This document shows positions 26,407-34,788 of a DNA stretch of 64,000 nt, in pieces. The translations under genes and the position numbers were made by a program. The stretch is from positions 38,628 through 102,627 of the forward strand of contig CAJXYJ010000001.1 of the NCBI GenBank assembly GCA_913063255.1. The letters run 5' to 3'. The first letter of the stretch is position 1, and each line of letters starts with the position of its first letter. The notes below the pieces were generated by a model, which was given only the letters and a program-made list of their open reading frames with translations, had not been told where the DNA came from and did no database searches. The stretch comes from an uncultured Flavobacteriales bacterium (GTDB lineage Bacteria > Bacteroidota > Bacteroidia > Flavobacteriales > Flavobacteriaceae).

Positions 26407-27120
26407 TTAGAAGTGAGTACTCATTTCTTTAAGAATAAACCTTATTGGGTCATTATTAGGTAAAAACTCTTTCTTATCTGCGTATACAGATGCAAGTTGT
26501 TTGGAATTAAAAACCTTTGTGCTTTTATTGATAAAGTGGTTTACTATAACTTTAAATTTATAATTATCAACCTCAGGATCAAAATATTTCATTAATTCAT
26601 TTATTAATGAAGTTATTTGTAACTCAGTGCCTTTCCATTGTATTTTGTTTTTTATTCCTTCTTTTAAAAACAACATTTTAAAATCACTAATCTCACATTG
26701 AATAAAGTTATGTAATTGCAGTTGTGAATGTAATTTATTAATAAACAAATCCATATTAACCTTAGTAAGAAGTTTGAAGTAACTAATTCGTAGTTGTCTT
26801 ATAGGTTTAATTTTGATTACATTATTTTCTTCTTCATTATTAAGATTGTGGAGTTTGTTATCAATAATCCTTTTTAACTTTATTAATCGAAGTCTAAATT
26901 CATAATATTTTTCCTCAGCCTCAATTTCAAACATTAAGTTAATAATACCATTTTCATACTTTTCATAATACTCTTCAAAGTACAATTCATCACTCAGTCT
27001 ATCATCAAAACCCCCTTCATAGAAATCCATCATTATTAACTCCGAAAAATACTTATCAAAGTTTATTATGATTCTATCCTCATAATATTCTATTTGTTTT
27101 TCTATTTCTTGGTAATCCAT
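26407..27120 (-). CDS. Hypothetical protein of integrative element
   Basis: 237 residues, acidic and rich in Glu, Tyr and Ile, predicted mostly helical, no signal peptide or membrane helix. C-terminal part 'FKVIVNHFINKSTKVFNSKQLASVYADKKEF' has the look of a small helical domain often seen at the end of proteins beside Bacteroidota integrases, but I cannot name the family. It starts 3 bases after the integrase stop and is clearly in the same operon. Confidence 0.65.
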   Translation of the reverse strand: MDYQEIEKQIEYYEDRIIINFDKYFSELIMMDFYEGGFDDRLSDELYFEEYYEKYENGIINLMFEIEAEEKYYEFRLRLIKLKRIIDNKLHNLNNEEENNVIKIKPIRQLRISYFKLLTKVNMDLFINKLHSQLQLHNFIQCEISDFKMLFLKEGIKNKIQWKGTELQITSLINELMKYFDPEVDNYKFKVIVNHFINKSTKVFNSKQLASVYADKKEFLPNNDPIRFILKEMSTHF

Positions 27121-27123
27121 AAA

Positions 27124-28191
27124 TTAAAACTCAAAATTAGGCATACTGTTAACTGCTTTTTCTTTTTCCTCACTAATTACTTTGGCATATACTAATGTGC
27201 TTTTTATATCTACGTGACCCAGTAATTTGGATACTGTATATACATTAACACCCGAAGAGATAAGTAGGGTAGCAAATGTGTGCCTTGAGGAGTGAAAGGA
27301 AACATCCTTTTCAATAGAAGTTTTCTTTATTAATTTTCTTAACGTTCTGTTTACAGAACTATTGAATCTAGAGAGTTTAAAGATAAAATCTATGTTATCT
27401 CTTTGTAAGTCTAAAATACTCTCTGCATTCCCGTTTAAAGGGATATATACAGCCCCTTTTGTCTTAACTTGAGTAAGTTGTATTCTGCCATCTTTAATAT
27501 TAGACCATTTTAGTGAGGTTATATCTGAAAACCTCAACCCAGTATAGCATCCAAATAGAAAAGCATTTTTCACATTATCATCGTAGAAGGGAGTGTTAAT
27601 TATTTCTTGTACCTCATCCTTTGAAAGAAATACCATTTCCTTTTCTTCCTTTTTAGGTTTGGATATATATTTATAAGGGTTGTTTACTATTATTTTTTGT
27701 TTTACAGCTTGATTAAGGGCAGTGGAGACCTTTTGAATATATGTCCTTGTAGAATTCTGTGATAACCTTTCTAAAAGGTAATCGTTAAACCTTTCTAACC
27801 ATCTTTCTGTTACATCTTCAAATTTAAGTTTAGGGCCGTGGAATTCTTCAATATGTTTTAATGTACTTTCCCAAGCCACTTTAGTATTGGGGTTTTTGGT
27901 ATCTGCCAAACTTTGGAAATATTTAATGAAACTAGCCTTTTTAAGTTGCCTTGAAATTAAACCATTGGATTGATTAGCAAGGTCAATTTCTAAATCAGCC
28001 TTAATTTTATTTACAATACGTTCCTTTTGTTTTCTAATTTCTTTTGTGTCAGAAGGTAGAAATTCAACATCCTTAATGGTCTCTCTTATTCTTTTTCCTG
28101 TATGGTAGTAATCTAATTGGTATCTATAGGTTCTATTCTTTTTAGAGACCTCTTTTTTACCGTAGTACTTTTTACGAAGATTTACTGCCAT
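27124..28191 (-). CDS. Tyrosine recombinase (phage-type integrase)
   Basis: 355 residues. N-terminal SAM-like core-binding domain (SFIKYFQSLADTKNPNTKVAWESTLKHI region, ~80-180) and C-terminal catalytic domain. Catalytic residues are visible: Arg in TGLRFSD (~220), Lys in VKTKG, His-x-x-Arg in HSSRHTFA (~302), His in LLGHVDIKST (~325) and the nucleophile Tyr in TLVYAK (~333). This set is complete, so the enzyme should be active. It is the only recombinase in the lysS-tail array and the best candidate for the insertions. It heads an operon with the 237-residue protein. Upstream, at 28230-28242, GTCAT-TCT-ATGAC is a possible operator. Confidence 0.9.
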   Translation of the reverse strand: MAVNLRKKYYGKKEVSKKNRTYRYQLDYYHTGKRIRETIKDVEFLPSDTKEIRKQKERIVNKIKADLEIDLANQSNGLISRQLKKASFIKYFQSLADTKNPNTKVAWESTLKHIEEFHGPKLKFEDVTERWLERFNDYLLERLSQNSTRTYIQKVSTALNQAVKQKIIVNNPYKYISKPKKEEKEMVFLSKDEVQEIINTPFYDDNVKNAFLFGCYTGLRFSDITSLKWSNIKDGRIQLTQVKTKGAVYIPLNGNAESILDLQRDNIDFIFKLSRFNSSVNRTLRKLIKKTSIEKDVSFHSSRHTFATLLISSGVNVYTVSKLLGHVDIKSTLVYAKVISEEKEKAVNSMPNFEF

Positions 28192-28323
28192 TATTAGGGT
28201 TTATCGTTAGATAAATATAATGGAAAAATGTCATTCTATGACGGTTTCGTGACAATAAATGATAGGAAAGTAAGATTGAAATTCCATAACAATTAATCAT
28301 CGCTATTGATAGCAGTAGTATTT

Positions 28324-28653
28324 TTATTCGTTAGTAGTGTCTTTGAAATAAAATCCAATAATAAACCCCAATGGACCACCAAGGATTCCAGAAATAGTCA
28401 CTAACATATCTTTAAATTGTTCAGTTGTAAAGGAAAAATACCAACCAATACACATTGCCATAAATAGTATAAGGAAAAAACCTAAAATAAAATTAAGCGC
28501 AATTTGACTTCTTACATTTTCTCTTTTACCTTTTCTTTGTTCTTTAGTGATAAGTTGTCCTCCGTGTTGATATAAATTTACACCTATGGAAGATGTCATT
28601 CCTGGAGTTTCTCCTCCTTGAGGGGTCTGTCCGCTATTATTATCTTCAGCCAT
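28324..28653 (-). CDS. Small membrane protein
   Basis: 109 residues. A polar Gly/Gln/Pro-rich N-terminal ~25 residues, a basic stretch (KEQRKGKRENVRSQ), then two transmembrane helices at about 50-70 and 84-101. No family known. Its start overlaps the stop of the 71-residue gene by one base, so the two are coupled. It lies upstream of the integrase and reads toward it; holin-like topology is possible but not supported by other phage genes. Confidence 0.6.
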   Translation of the reverse strand: MAEDNNSGQTPQGGETPGMTSSIGVNLYQHGGQLITKEQRKGKRENVRSQIALNFILGFFLILFMAMCIGWYFSFTTEQFKDMLVTISGILGGPLGFIIGFYFKDTTNE

Positions 28654-28868
28654 TATTGTAATTTTTTATATTCAATACCCGAATTAGGGTACTTCTGTTT
28701 AAGTCCATTAGCTACAGTTAATCTTATTTCCTCAATTTCAACCTGAGTAACTCCAATAAGATTCTGATTTTTTAGTGTGATAGTGTCTAGAACTTTTTCT
28801 AATACACCTATTCTAAATTCATTATCAAGAATTTGATTTATATCAATGTCTCCAAATTTTGCTCCCAT
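28653..28868 (-). CDS. Small hypothetical protein coupled to membrane protein
   Basis: 71 residues: MGAKFGDIDINQILDNEFRI ... LEKVLDTITLKN ... GLKQKYPNSGIEYKKLQ. Soluble, helical. Its stop and the start of the following membrane-protein gene share a base at 28653, which argues for a functional pair. No recognisable family. Confidence 0.55.
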   Translation of the reverse strand: MGAKFGDIDINQILDNEFRIGVLEKVLDTITLKNQNLIGVTQVEIEEIRLTVANGLKQKYPNSGIEYKKLQ

Positions 28869-28917
28869 GTTTATATAATTTATTTATTTTTTATTACTAC
28901 CAATGTTGTTGTACACT

Positions 28918-29442
28918 TCACTTCTTGAAGTTTATGGTTTTTATTTTTTTGTTAAAATCTACTATTTTATCAAATGGAATGTCAGCGTGCATATGATTAT
29001 TCATAAACTTTAGTTTTTCCTTTTCGATTATTGAAACTCGGTTAATATAAAATTCTTTTGTATAAATATAAATGTCCATATTGTATATCTCAGTCATTTT
29101 ATCATATGGAACCATTGGTATAAAACTCATTTTAAAACTGATATCTTCCACTCCTGAGTATGCATTCAGTATGTCCTTCATTTGACCTTCCCATATTATA
29201 TCTTTATTTACAATCAATCGAGAATCTGGATAAACTTTTTTGATTGAATTGAAAATCATATCATCAATGAAATCAGAATTAATTGATTGGTAATTTGGTG
29301 TCATTTTGCGTGTGTAATGTAAATTCCCAGCAAAATATGTCCATTTAGAATTGTCTTGGACTCTGATTACTTTTAATACCTGCATATCATTGATATCCAA
29401 TAAATTCATATTCATCATAGTTTTTTTAAGGTTGCATAACAA
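28918..29442 (-). CDS. Hypothetical protein
   Basis: Up to 174 residues; initiation at the Met-Met near 29418 (166 residues) is equally plausible because the first eight codons look unlike a protein start. Soluble alpha/beta composition with aromatic-rich strands (KWTYFAGNLHYTRKM). Family not recognised. It is the rightmost gene of the integrase block; the array motif at 29513 follows 70 bases beyond its start. Confidence 0.55.
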   Translation of the reverse strand: MLCNLKKTMMNMNLLDINDMQVLKVIRVQDNSKWTYFAGNLHYTRKMTPNYQSINSDFIDDMIFNSIKKVYPDSRLIVNKDIIWEGQMKDILNAYSGVEDISFKMSFIPMVPYDKMTEIYNMDIYIYTKEFYINRVSIIEKEKLKFMNNHMHADIPFDKIVDFNKKIKTINFKK

Positions 29443-29512
29443 TTGAATAAAAATGCTTGTGCGTTTATTCCCATTATAATTACAAAGTTAACAATTTTCT
29501 GTCAATTTAATA

Positions 29513-29595
29513 GTGACCAATCCGTGACCATAATTAAGTGTCTATCTGTTACAATCTGCTATCAAAAACCATAAATAAGGATTTACTATTAGAAA
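29513..29595. repeat. Array unit 9: motif and truncated hairpin, no lysS tail
   Basis: Motif GTGACCAATCCGTGACC is perfect (29513-29529), followed by GTGTCTATCTGTTACAATCTGC and ATAAATAAGGATTTAC, where the unit breaks off in the first arm of the hairpin at about 29590. With the copy at 32823 it brackets the restriction-modification cassette. Confidence 0.75.
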
Positions 29596-29641
29596 AATAT
29601 ATTGGAAAATGTTAAGTCATGAAAATATTAACTAAGCAAAA

Positions 29642-29673
29642 TTTGCATTAACTTTTTCTTTTTAATATATTTG
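29642..29673 (+). promoter_or_regulatory. Bacteroidota-type promoter of the methyltransferase gene
   Basis: TTTG (29642-29645), 20 bases, then TATATTTG (29666-29673), matching TTTG-N19-TAnnTTTG within one base of spacing. The ATG is at 29679, so the transcript would be nearly leaderless. Confidence 0.6.
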
Positions 29674-29678
29674 TCTCA

Positions 29679-30926
29679 ATGAAAATGAGAGATAAAAAGA
29701 AACACAAAGTTGTTGGATTATTTTCCGGTTGTGGCGGGTTAGATTTAGGGTTTATTCAAGCAGGATTAGATGTTGTTTGGGCTAATGATTTTTTCAAAGA
29801 AGCGGTTGAAACTTATAAAAGAAACATTAGCGAACATATAGTTTTAGGAGATATCACTCAAATATCTAGTTCAGATATACCCGATGATTTTGATGTTCTT
29901 TTAGGGGGGTTTCCTTGTCAAGGGTTTTCTATAGCCAACATAAAACGTTCTATGAAAGATGAGCGTAATTTTCTATACAAAGAGATGTTACGAGTAATTG
30001 ATGACAAACAGCCAAAATACTTTGTTGCCGAAAATGTAAAAGGTTTGTTGTCTATGCAAAATGGGGAGATCATTAAAATGATAAAGAATGATTTTGAAGA
30101 GATTGGTTATGTTGTCGATTATGAATTAATGAAAGCTTCAGATTATGGAGTGCCTCAACATAGAGAAAGAGTGGTTATAATTGGTAACCGTCTTGGTTTA
30201 AAAAATCCATATCCTGAAAAAACTCATGGTAATGAGAAAGGATTATTGCCCTATATATCAACGAAAGAAGCTGTGGGTTTTCTATCAAAAGTTAGAATTA
30301 GAGATAAGAGTTTTATTTTAAAAGGTACTAAAATTATAAATCATAAGGCTAGAACAAATGTTCATGATAAGTTTTGGGGCAGAAAGCATAAAGTTAATCA
30401 ATTCGATATTTGTGATTATCTAAAATTTTGGAGGGCTGAAAGTGGCTGGAGTACAAAAAGGGTTGATGAACATTTTGGATATGCACATACAGCAGGCCAT
30501 TGGTTTAGAAAAGATAATAATTCAGGAAGCATACCGAATCCAAGTGATTGGTGGGAATTAAAAAAGATATTAGGTTTTGATGATAAATATGATAAACAAG
30601 TTACAGAACTTGAGTTAAAACCAATAACTTTTGAACAATCTTTAAGAATTAATAATTGGGACACCCCTAGTGACACAATTACTGCTACTGGACCTGAAAT
30701 TCATCCAAACAGAGAGAGAAGAATGTCTGTTCGAGAGTGTGCATTAATTCAAACATTCCCGCCTGATTTCGAATTTGTAGGCAGTTTAGGTAATATGTAT
30801 AAACAAATAGGAAATGCAGTACCTGTTTTAATGGCTCAACGAATTGCAGATGGTATTAAAAAAGAATTAGACACATATGATGAGCAACAAAGAAATAGAA
30901 CAGTTAGAGAACAAGTACTTAAATAA
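29679..30926 (+). CDS. C5-cytosine DNA methyltransferase (Dcm family)
   Basis: 415 residues with all main C5-methyltransferase motifs: motif I FSGCGGLDLG (~13-22), motif IV with the catalytic Cys in GFPCQGFS (~80), motif VI ENVKGL (~117), motif VIII QHRERVVIIG (~159), and motifs IX/X with QIGNAVPVLMAQRIA (~375). The target-recognition region lies around 220-320 and determines specificity, which I cannot predict. It methylates cytosine C5 to protect DNA from the companion endonucleases. The endonuclease gene overlaps its 3' end by 50 bases in another frame. No vsr gene nearby. Confidence 0.92.
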   Translation: MKMRDKKKHKVVGLFSGCGGLDLGFIQAGLDVVWANDFFKEAVETYKRNISEHIVLGDITQISSSDIPDDFDVLLGGFPCQGFSIANIKRSMKDERNFLYKEMLRVIDDKQPKYFVAENVKGLLSMQNGEIIKMIKNDFEEIGYVVDYELMKASDYGVPQHRERVVIIGNRLGLKNPYPEKTHGNEKGLLPYISTKEAVGFLSKVRIRDKSFILKGTKIINHKARTNVHDKFWGRKHKVNQFDICDYLKFWRAESGWSTKRVDEHFGYAHTAGHWFRKDNNSGSIPNPSDWWELKKILGFDDKYDKQVTELELKPITFEQSLRINNWDTPSDTITATGPEIHPNRERRMSVRECALIQTFPPDFEFVGSLGNMYKQIGNAVPVLMAQRIADGIKKELDTYDEQQRNRTVREQVLK

Positions 30927-31635
30927 ATTTTATCATTTTTTAAAATATGCCGAAGATGAAATGATGCTTGGTTTTCAAACCAAGGAAAAGATTAAAGATG
31001 ATTGGCATGGAAAATATGGGGCTAGTATATCAAACTTTGCCGTTGGTGCTGAACGAATAATCTATGCTTTATTCAATGGAAAGGGAATAGGACAACCAAA
31101 TTCCTGTCCAGTTGGAGCAGATATGTTTTTTGAAGTTGATGATGCTTACATTCATATTGATTTGAAAACTGTACAAACTAGAAATATAGGGGATATTACT
31201 AGGAGTATTTTTGTTGGTAGAAATCAAAATAGTTACAAAGGAGCCATGTTAGTTAATACCAGGCAAGGAATCGTCAAGAGAGACTATGAGCCTGCGCTTC
31301 CAACTTTCTACAACAAAGGAAAAGAATCAGAAAAGATATGTCTATCATTTTTTGTTACTATAGTTTATGAAGATATTAACCTTAATATACTGAATATTAA
31401 TTTGATATGCATGCCTAATGGTAATCTTGAAAATCATTATGGCACAAGAGTCTTACAAGCTGGTAAAAATCCAGACAAAACAAGGTTTAGATTTACAGAA
31501 GTGCCTACTTTCGAACTTTTGGAGAATGAAAAGTCTAGGGTTAAAGTAGTCTATTTTAATAATCAGATGACTGAAGATTTATCGAATAGACTTTCATTCT
31601 ATAAAGATATTTATATTAACCAAGGTGACTTTTAA
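30877..31635 (+). CDS. Type II restriction endonuclease, PD-(D/E)xK-like (subunit/paralogue A)
   Basis: 252 residues. 'NFAVGAERIIYALFNGKGIGQPNSCPVGADMFFEVDDAYIHIDLKTVQT' gives a conserved Glu (~51), an Asp in GAD (~78) and the DLK of a PD-(D/E)xK nuclease (~93). The next stretch 'NIGDITRSIFVGRNQNSYKG' and later 'LICMPNGNLENHYG' recur in the convergent 343-residue protein, so the two are homologues. Start chosen at 30877; the second Met (30880) is equally possible. The gene overlaps the methyltransferase end by 50 bases and the other nuclease gene by four bases tail-to-tail. Confidence 0.75.
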   Translation: MMSNKEIEQLENKYLNKFYHFLKYAEDEMMLGFQTKEKIKDDWHGKYGASISNFAVGAERIIYALFNGKGIGQPNSCPVGADMFFEVDDAYIHIDLKTVQTRNIGDITRSIFVGRNQNSYKGAMLVNTRQGIVKRDYEPALPTFYNKGKESEKICLSFFVTIVYEDINLNILNINLICMPNGNLENHYGTRVLQAGKNPDKTRFRFTEVPTFELLENEKSRVKVVYFNNQMTEDLSNRLSFYKDIYINQGDF

Positions 31636-32663
31636 CTAGTAGGTAAATCTTTCAAAAACTTCAAAGCATCTTTTGTACTTTGGTGAGGTTTTTTTTCAGT
31701 GGGTCTAATTACATTTTCATCTACCCATTTATATTGATAATCCATTTTGTCATAATCAAGAAATAATTTATTAATTCTACTTGGACGATTTGGTAATAAT
31801 TTAAACTTACCATTTCGCATATAGTTATATCTTGCATCTACTTTCCATTCTATATCTCGAAGCCCGTTATATAATATATATTCTTCTTTTGTTAATCCAA
31901 GAGTGTTAATTGTATCCCACGTTTCACCTCCTTTTGACCTTACGGAACCCCCACCAGGTAATATTATTTTTTGATTTTTTATGAGGACTAACCCACTTGT
32001 TTTACCAGGATCGAATACATTATTTCGATAGTTTCTTCTTAACATTCCATTAGGAATACAAGTAGTAAAAACACCGATTACTTTTTCACTAGTAGCTGTC
32101 TGTCCAATAGGAAGTTGTTCGTATAAAATCACAATTTCGAAACTTAATGTTAAGTAATCCCTTGAAATACCATGTTGGTCTTCTATTGTATAAAACTTTT
32201 TTAGCCCAGGATTATATTTTTTTCTTTCATATACAATACTTTTTCCTGGACCATTTTTATATTCTATTAAACAAGCATATGAATTTTGATTAATCCCTAC
32301 AGGAATATTGCTAATTATGTCCCCAATATTTGTATTAGCCTTCAAACTCTTGACATCTATATTTATTGCTAAATATTCTCCAAAGGATTCATCAAATTTC
32401 AAAAAAGAACTATCAGACCCAACAGGATTGGCGTTTGGTTCACCTAAAATATCTCCACGATTTAATAACATATAAATAACCCGTTCTGCTCCAGTGTCAA
32501 AGAAAGATTTTCTTTTTGATGCTTTTTTAATCCAGTCGTCCCAAGTTTTATTGTGATTTTCTAATTTTCTAATCAATCCATTTATGTCTGCTCCAATATA
32601 TTTAGTTATTGTGTCTAAATAATATGCTTCAATTTTTTCAATATCAATTCTCGTAATTTTCAT
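31632..32663 (-). CDS. Type II restriction endonuclease, PD-(D/E)xK-like (paralogue B)
   Basis: 343 residues. 'FDTGAERVIYMLLNRGDILGEPNANPVGSDSSF ... LAINIDVKSLKANTNIGDIISNIPVGINQNSYA' parallels the 252-residue nuclease: Glu near 52, Asp in GSD near 81, and DVK near 103. It also shares 'CIPNGMLRRNYRNNVFDPGKTSG'. It has an additional C-terminal ~100 residues (EEYILYNGLRDIEWKVDARYNYMRNGKFKLL) that may contribute to DNA recognition. Transcribed toward the methyltransferase operon with its 3' end overlapping by four bases. It may act with paralogue A as a heterodimer or may be an alternative enzyme. Confidence 0.7.
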   Translation of the reverse strand: MKITRIDIEKIEAYYLDTITKYIGADINGLIRKLENHNKTWDDWIKKASKRKSFFDTGAERVIYMLLNRGDILGEPNANPVGSDSSFLKFDESFGEYLAINIDVKSLKANTNIGDIISNIPVGINQNSYACLIEYKNGPGKSIVYERKKYNPGLKKFYTIEDQHGISRDYLTLSFEIVILYEQLPIGQTATSEKVIGVFTTCIPNGMLRRNYRNNVFDPGKTSGLVLIKNQKIILPGGGSVRSKGGETWDTINTLGLTKEEYILYNGLRDIEWKVDARYNYMRNGKFKLLPNRPSRINKLFLDYDKMDYQYKWVDENVIRPTEKKPHQSTKDALKFLKDLPTS

Positions 32664-32822
32664 TTTTTTGCTTTTTCTATAAAATTACTGTTTAATATAT
32701 TCTTGAATTATAAATACTAAACTGCAATACATATGACATGATGTAAAGTTATTACTATTTTAAATGTTAATTAATGATAAACGTTATGTTTATGATATTA
32801 GATATAGATTGTATTAATATAA

Positions 32823-33170
32823 GTGACCAATCCGTGACCATAATTACGGGTCTATCTGCTACAATCTGCTACTATATGGAATAAAAAAAGGATTCACCAT
32901 CAAAGTAAACCCTTTTCTATTAAATTATAAAATAAGTGCTGTTTAAACCACCTCCACAAATAAACCATTTTCGGTTTTATTAACCTTAGCTACACCGTGC
33001 TTCGTCAAGCCTTTAATAGTCTTATCCCATTTTTTATTGCTTAATCCAGATTGGGTTTTAAGAGCAACCAAATCCATTGGAGAATTGCTTTTCAGTATTC
33101 CAAAAACCACCTTTTCATCATCGCTCATCGCCACCTGCTTCACTTCAGGTTTCATTTGGGGGAAGAATAG
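32823..33170. repeat. Array unit 10: parental motif, hairpin and lysS 3' end
   Basis: Motif GTGACCAATCCGTGACC at 32823-32839, TCTATCTGCTACAATCTGCTAC, hairpin 32885-32916 (GGATTCACC...AAAGTAAACCC), CTATTAAATTATAAAAT, and the last 70 codons of lysS up to TTTGGGGGAAGAAT (about 33153-33168). This is the reference copy for all the others. The hairpin is the natural lysS terminator. Confidence 0.85.
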
Positions 33171-34634
33171 CACTTCTTGTATAGAAGCATTATTGGTTAA
33201 AAACATAATAAAACGATCCATGCCTATTCCCATTCCTGAAGTTGGAGGCATTCCATATTCCAAAGCTCTTAAAAAGTCCTGATCTATAAACTCGGTTGCT
33301 TCATCGTCACCACGTCCTGCTAATTTTACTTGATCTTCAAATCGTTCACGCTGATCTATTGGGTCGTTTAACTCAGAGTAGGCATTTGCTAATTCTTTAC
33401 CACAAATAATCAACTCAAACCGTTCTGTAAGTTCTGGGTTAGAACGGTGTTCTTTGGTTAAAGGGCTCATCTCTTTTGGATAGTCGGTAATAAAAGTTGG
33501 TTGGATATAATTGGCTTCACATTTTTCACCAAAAATTTCATCGATTAACTTTCCTTTCCCCATGGTATCATCTACCTCAATACCCATGCTTTTTGCAGCT
33601 TCTCTAATCTCCTCTTCCGATTTTCCTGAAATATCAAATCCAGTAAAATGTTGGATCGATTCTGCCATGGTAACTCTAGCATAGGGAGCTTTGAACTCTA
33701 TTTCGTGTTCTCCAAAAATCGTTTTGGAGCTTCCGTTTACTTCCGTAGCACAAAATTCTAATAACCTTTCGGTGAAAACCATCATCCAATTGTAATCCTT
33801 ATAAGCTACATAGATTTCCATCATCGTAAACTCAGGATTGTGCGTACGATCCATACCTTCATTTCTAAAGGTTTTTGCAAATTCATACACCCCATCAAAT
33901 CCACCTACGATTAATTTTTTTAAATATAACTCACATGCAATTCGCATATACATAGAAATGTCTAAAGAATTGTGATGTGTTTTAAATGGTCTTGCTGCAG
34001 CTCCTCCTGGGATGGATTGTAGTATAGGAGTTTCTACTTCATAATAACCGCTGTTGTTAAAGAAGGTACGCATCGCATTAAATAACTTGGTGCGCTTAAT
34101 AAATACTTCTTTTACTTTCGGGTTTACCACCAAATCTGCGTAGCGTTGTCGGTAACGCAATTCTGGATTATTAAATTCATCAAATTTGTTTCCTTCACTA
34201 TCCGTTTTTGGTAATGGGAGGGGTTTTAATGATTTTGAAAGTAATTTAAAATCTTTCACCAAGATGGTTTTTTCTCCTACTTTAGTAGTGAATAATTCTC
34301 CTTCAATACCGATAAAATCACCAATATCTAGTAATTTTTTATAGACATCGTTATACAGCACTTTATTTTCTCCAGGACAAATTTCATCGCGATTAAAATA
34401 TACTTGTATTCTACCTTCCGAATCTTGTAATTCTGCAAAAGAAGCTTTTCCTTGAATACGACGTGACATTAATCGTCCAGCAACGATTACTTTTTTACCT
34501 TCTTCAAACTTCTGTTTAATATCCGTTGTCATTGTATCCACCGGAAATAAATCTGCTGGATAGGGGTTAATACCTAAAGCTCTTAGCTGTATGAGCTTTT
34601 CTCTACGTACTTGTTCCTGTTCGGATAATTGCAT
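32943..34634 (-). CDS. lysS: Lysyl-tRNA synthetase, class II
   Basis: 563 residues. N-terminal OB-fold anticodon-binding domain (~45-150: VIVAGRLMSRRIQGKASFAELQD), class II catalytic core with motif 1 (FFNNSGYYEVETPIL), motif 2 (FRNEGMDRTHNPEFT, ~257-271) and motif 3 (GMGIGMDRF, ~470). It charges tRNA-Lys. After the usual end of the core (FFPQMKPE) there is a ~65-residue extension with a winged-helix look (VALKTQSGLSNKKWDKTIKGLTKHG), common in Bacteroidota LysRS. The last 70 codons and the downstream hairpin are the sequence duplicated through 0.9-22.5 kb, so this gene is the anchor of the array. The break lies at the core-extension border, so insertion regenerates a full-length enzyme. Confidence 0.97.
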   Translation of the reverse strand: MQLSEQEQVRREKLIQLRALGINPYPADLFPVDTMTTDIKQKFEEGKKVIVAGRLMSRRIQGKASFAELQDSEGRIQVYFNRDEICPGENKVLYNDVYKKLLDIGDFIGIEGELFTTKVGEKTILVKDFKLLSKSLKPLPLPKTDSEGNKFDEFNNPELRYRQRYADLVVNPKVKEVFIKRTKLFNAMRTFFNNSGYYEVETPILQSIPGGAAARPFKTHHNSLDISMYMRIACELYLKKLIVGGFDGVYEFAKTFRNEGMDRTHNPEFTMMEIYVAYKDYNWMMVFTERLLEFCATEVNGSSKTIFGEHEIEFKAPYARVTMAESIQHFTGFDISGKSEEEIREAAKSMGIEVDDTMGKGKLIDEIFGEKCEANYIQPTFITDYPKEMSPLTKEHRSNPELTERFELIICGKELANAYSELNDPIDQRERFEDQVKLAGRGDDEATEFIDQDFLRALEYGMPPTSGMGIGMDRFIMFLTNNASIQEVLFFPQMKPEVKQVAMSDDEKVVFGILKSNSPMDLVALKTQSGLSNKKWDKTIKGLTKHGVAKVNKTENGLFVEVV

Positions 34635-34735
34635 AATTATTAATTTTTTAGAAATGCAAAATTACATATTTTACAAGAATTAATTACAGTTTAAGTATAA
34701 AGTGTCGAATATTATAAAAGAATATGAAATAAATA

Positions 34736-34773
34736 AAAAAGCCCTTTAGATTTTTATACCTAAAGGGCTTTTA
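34736..34773. terminator. Hairpin terminator
   Basis: AAGCCCTTTAG and CTAAAGGGCTT pair around a 10-base loop, with A and T tracts on the outside. It lies 16 bases past the stop of the DUF1573 gene (-) and ends its transcript before the lysS promoter. Confidence 0.85.
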
Positions 34774-34788
34774 AAAATTGAATCAATT

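Noticed and set aside
27124..28191. The integrase as the end of a single large element covering 0.9-32.9 kb
   Set aside because: Several lysS tails of different decay lie inside that interval, so at least several events of different age are needed; the integrase can be tied only to the block 22.5-29.5 kb.
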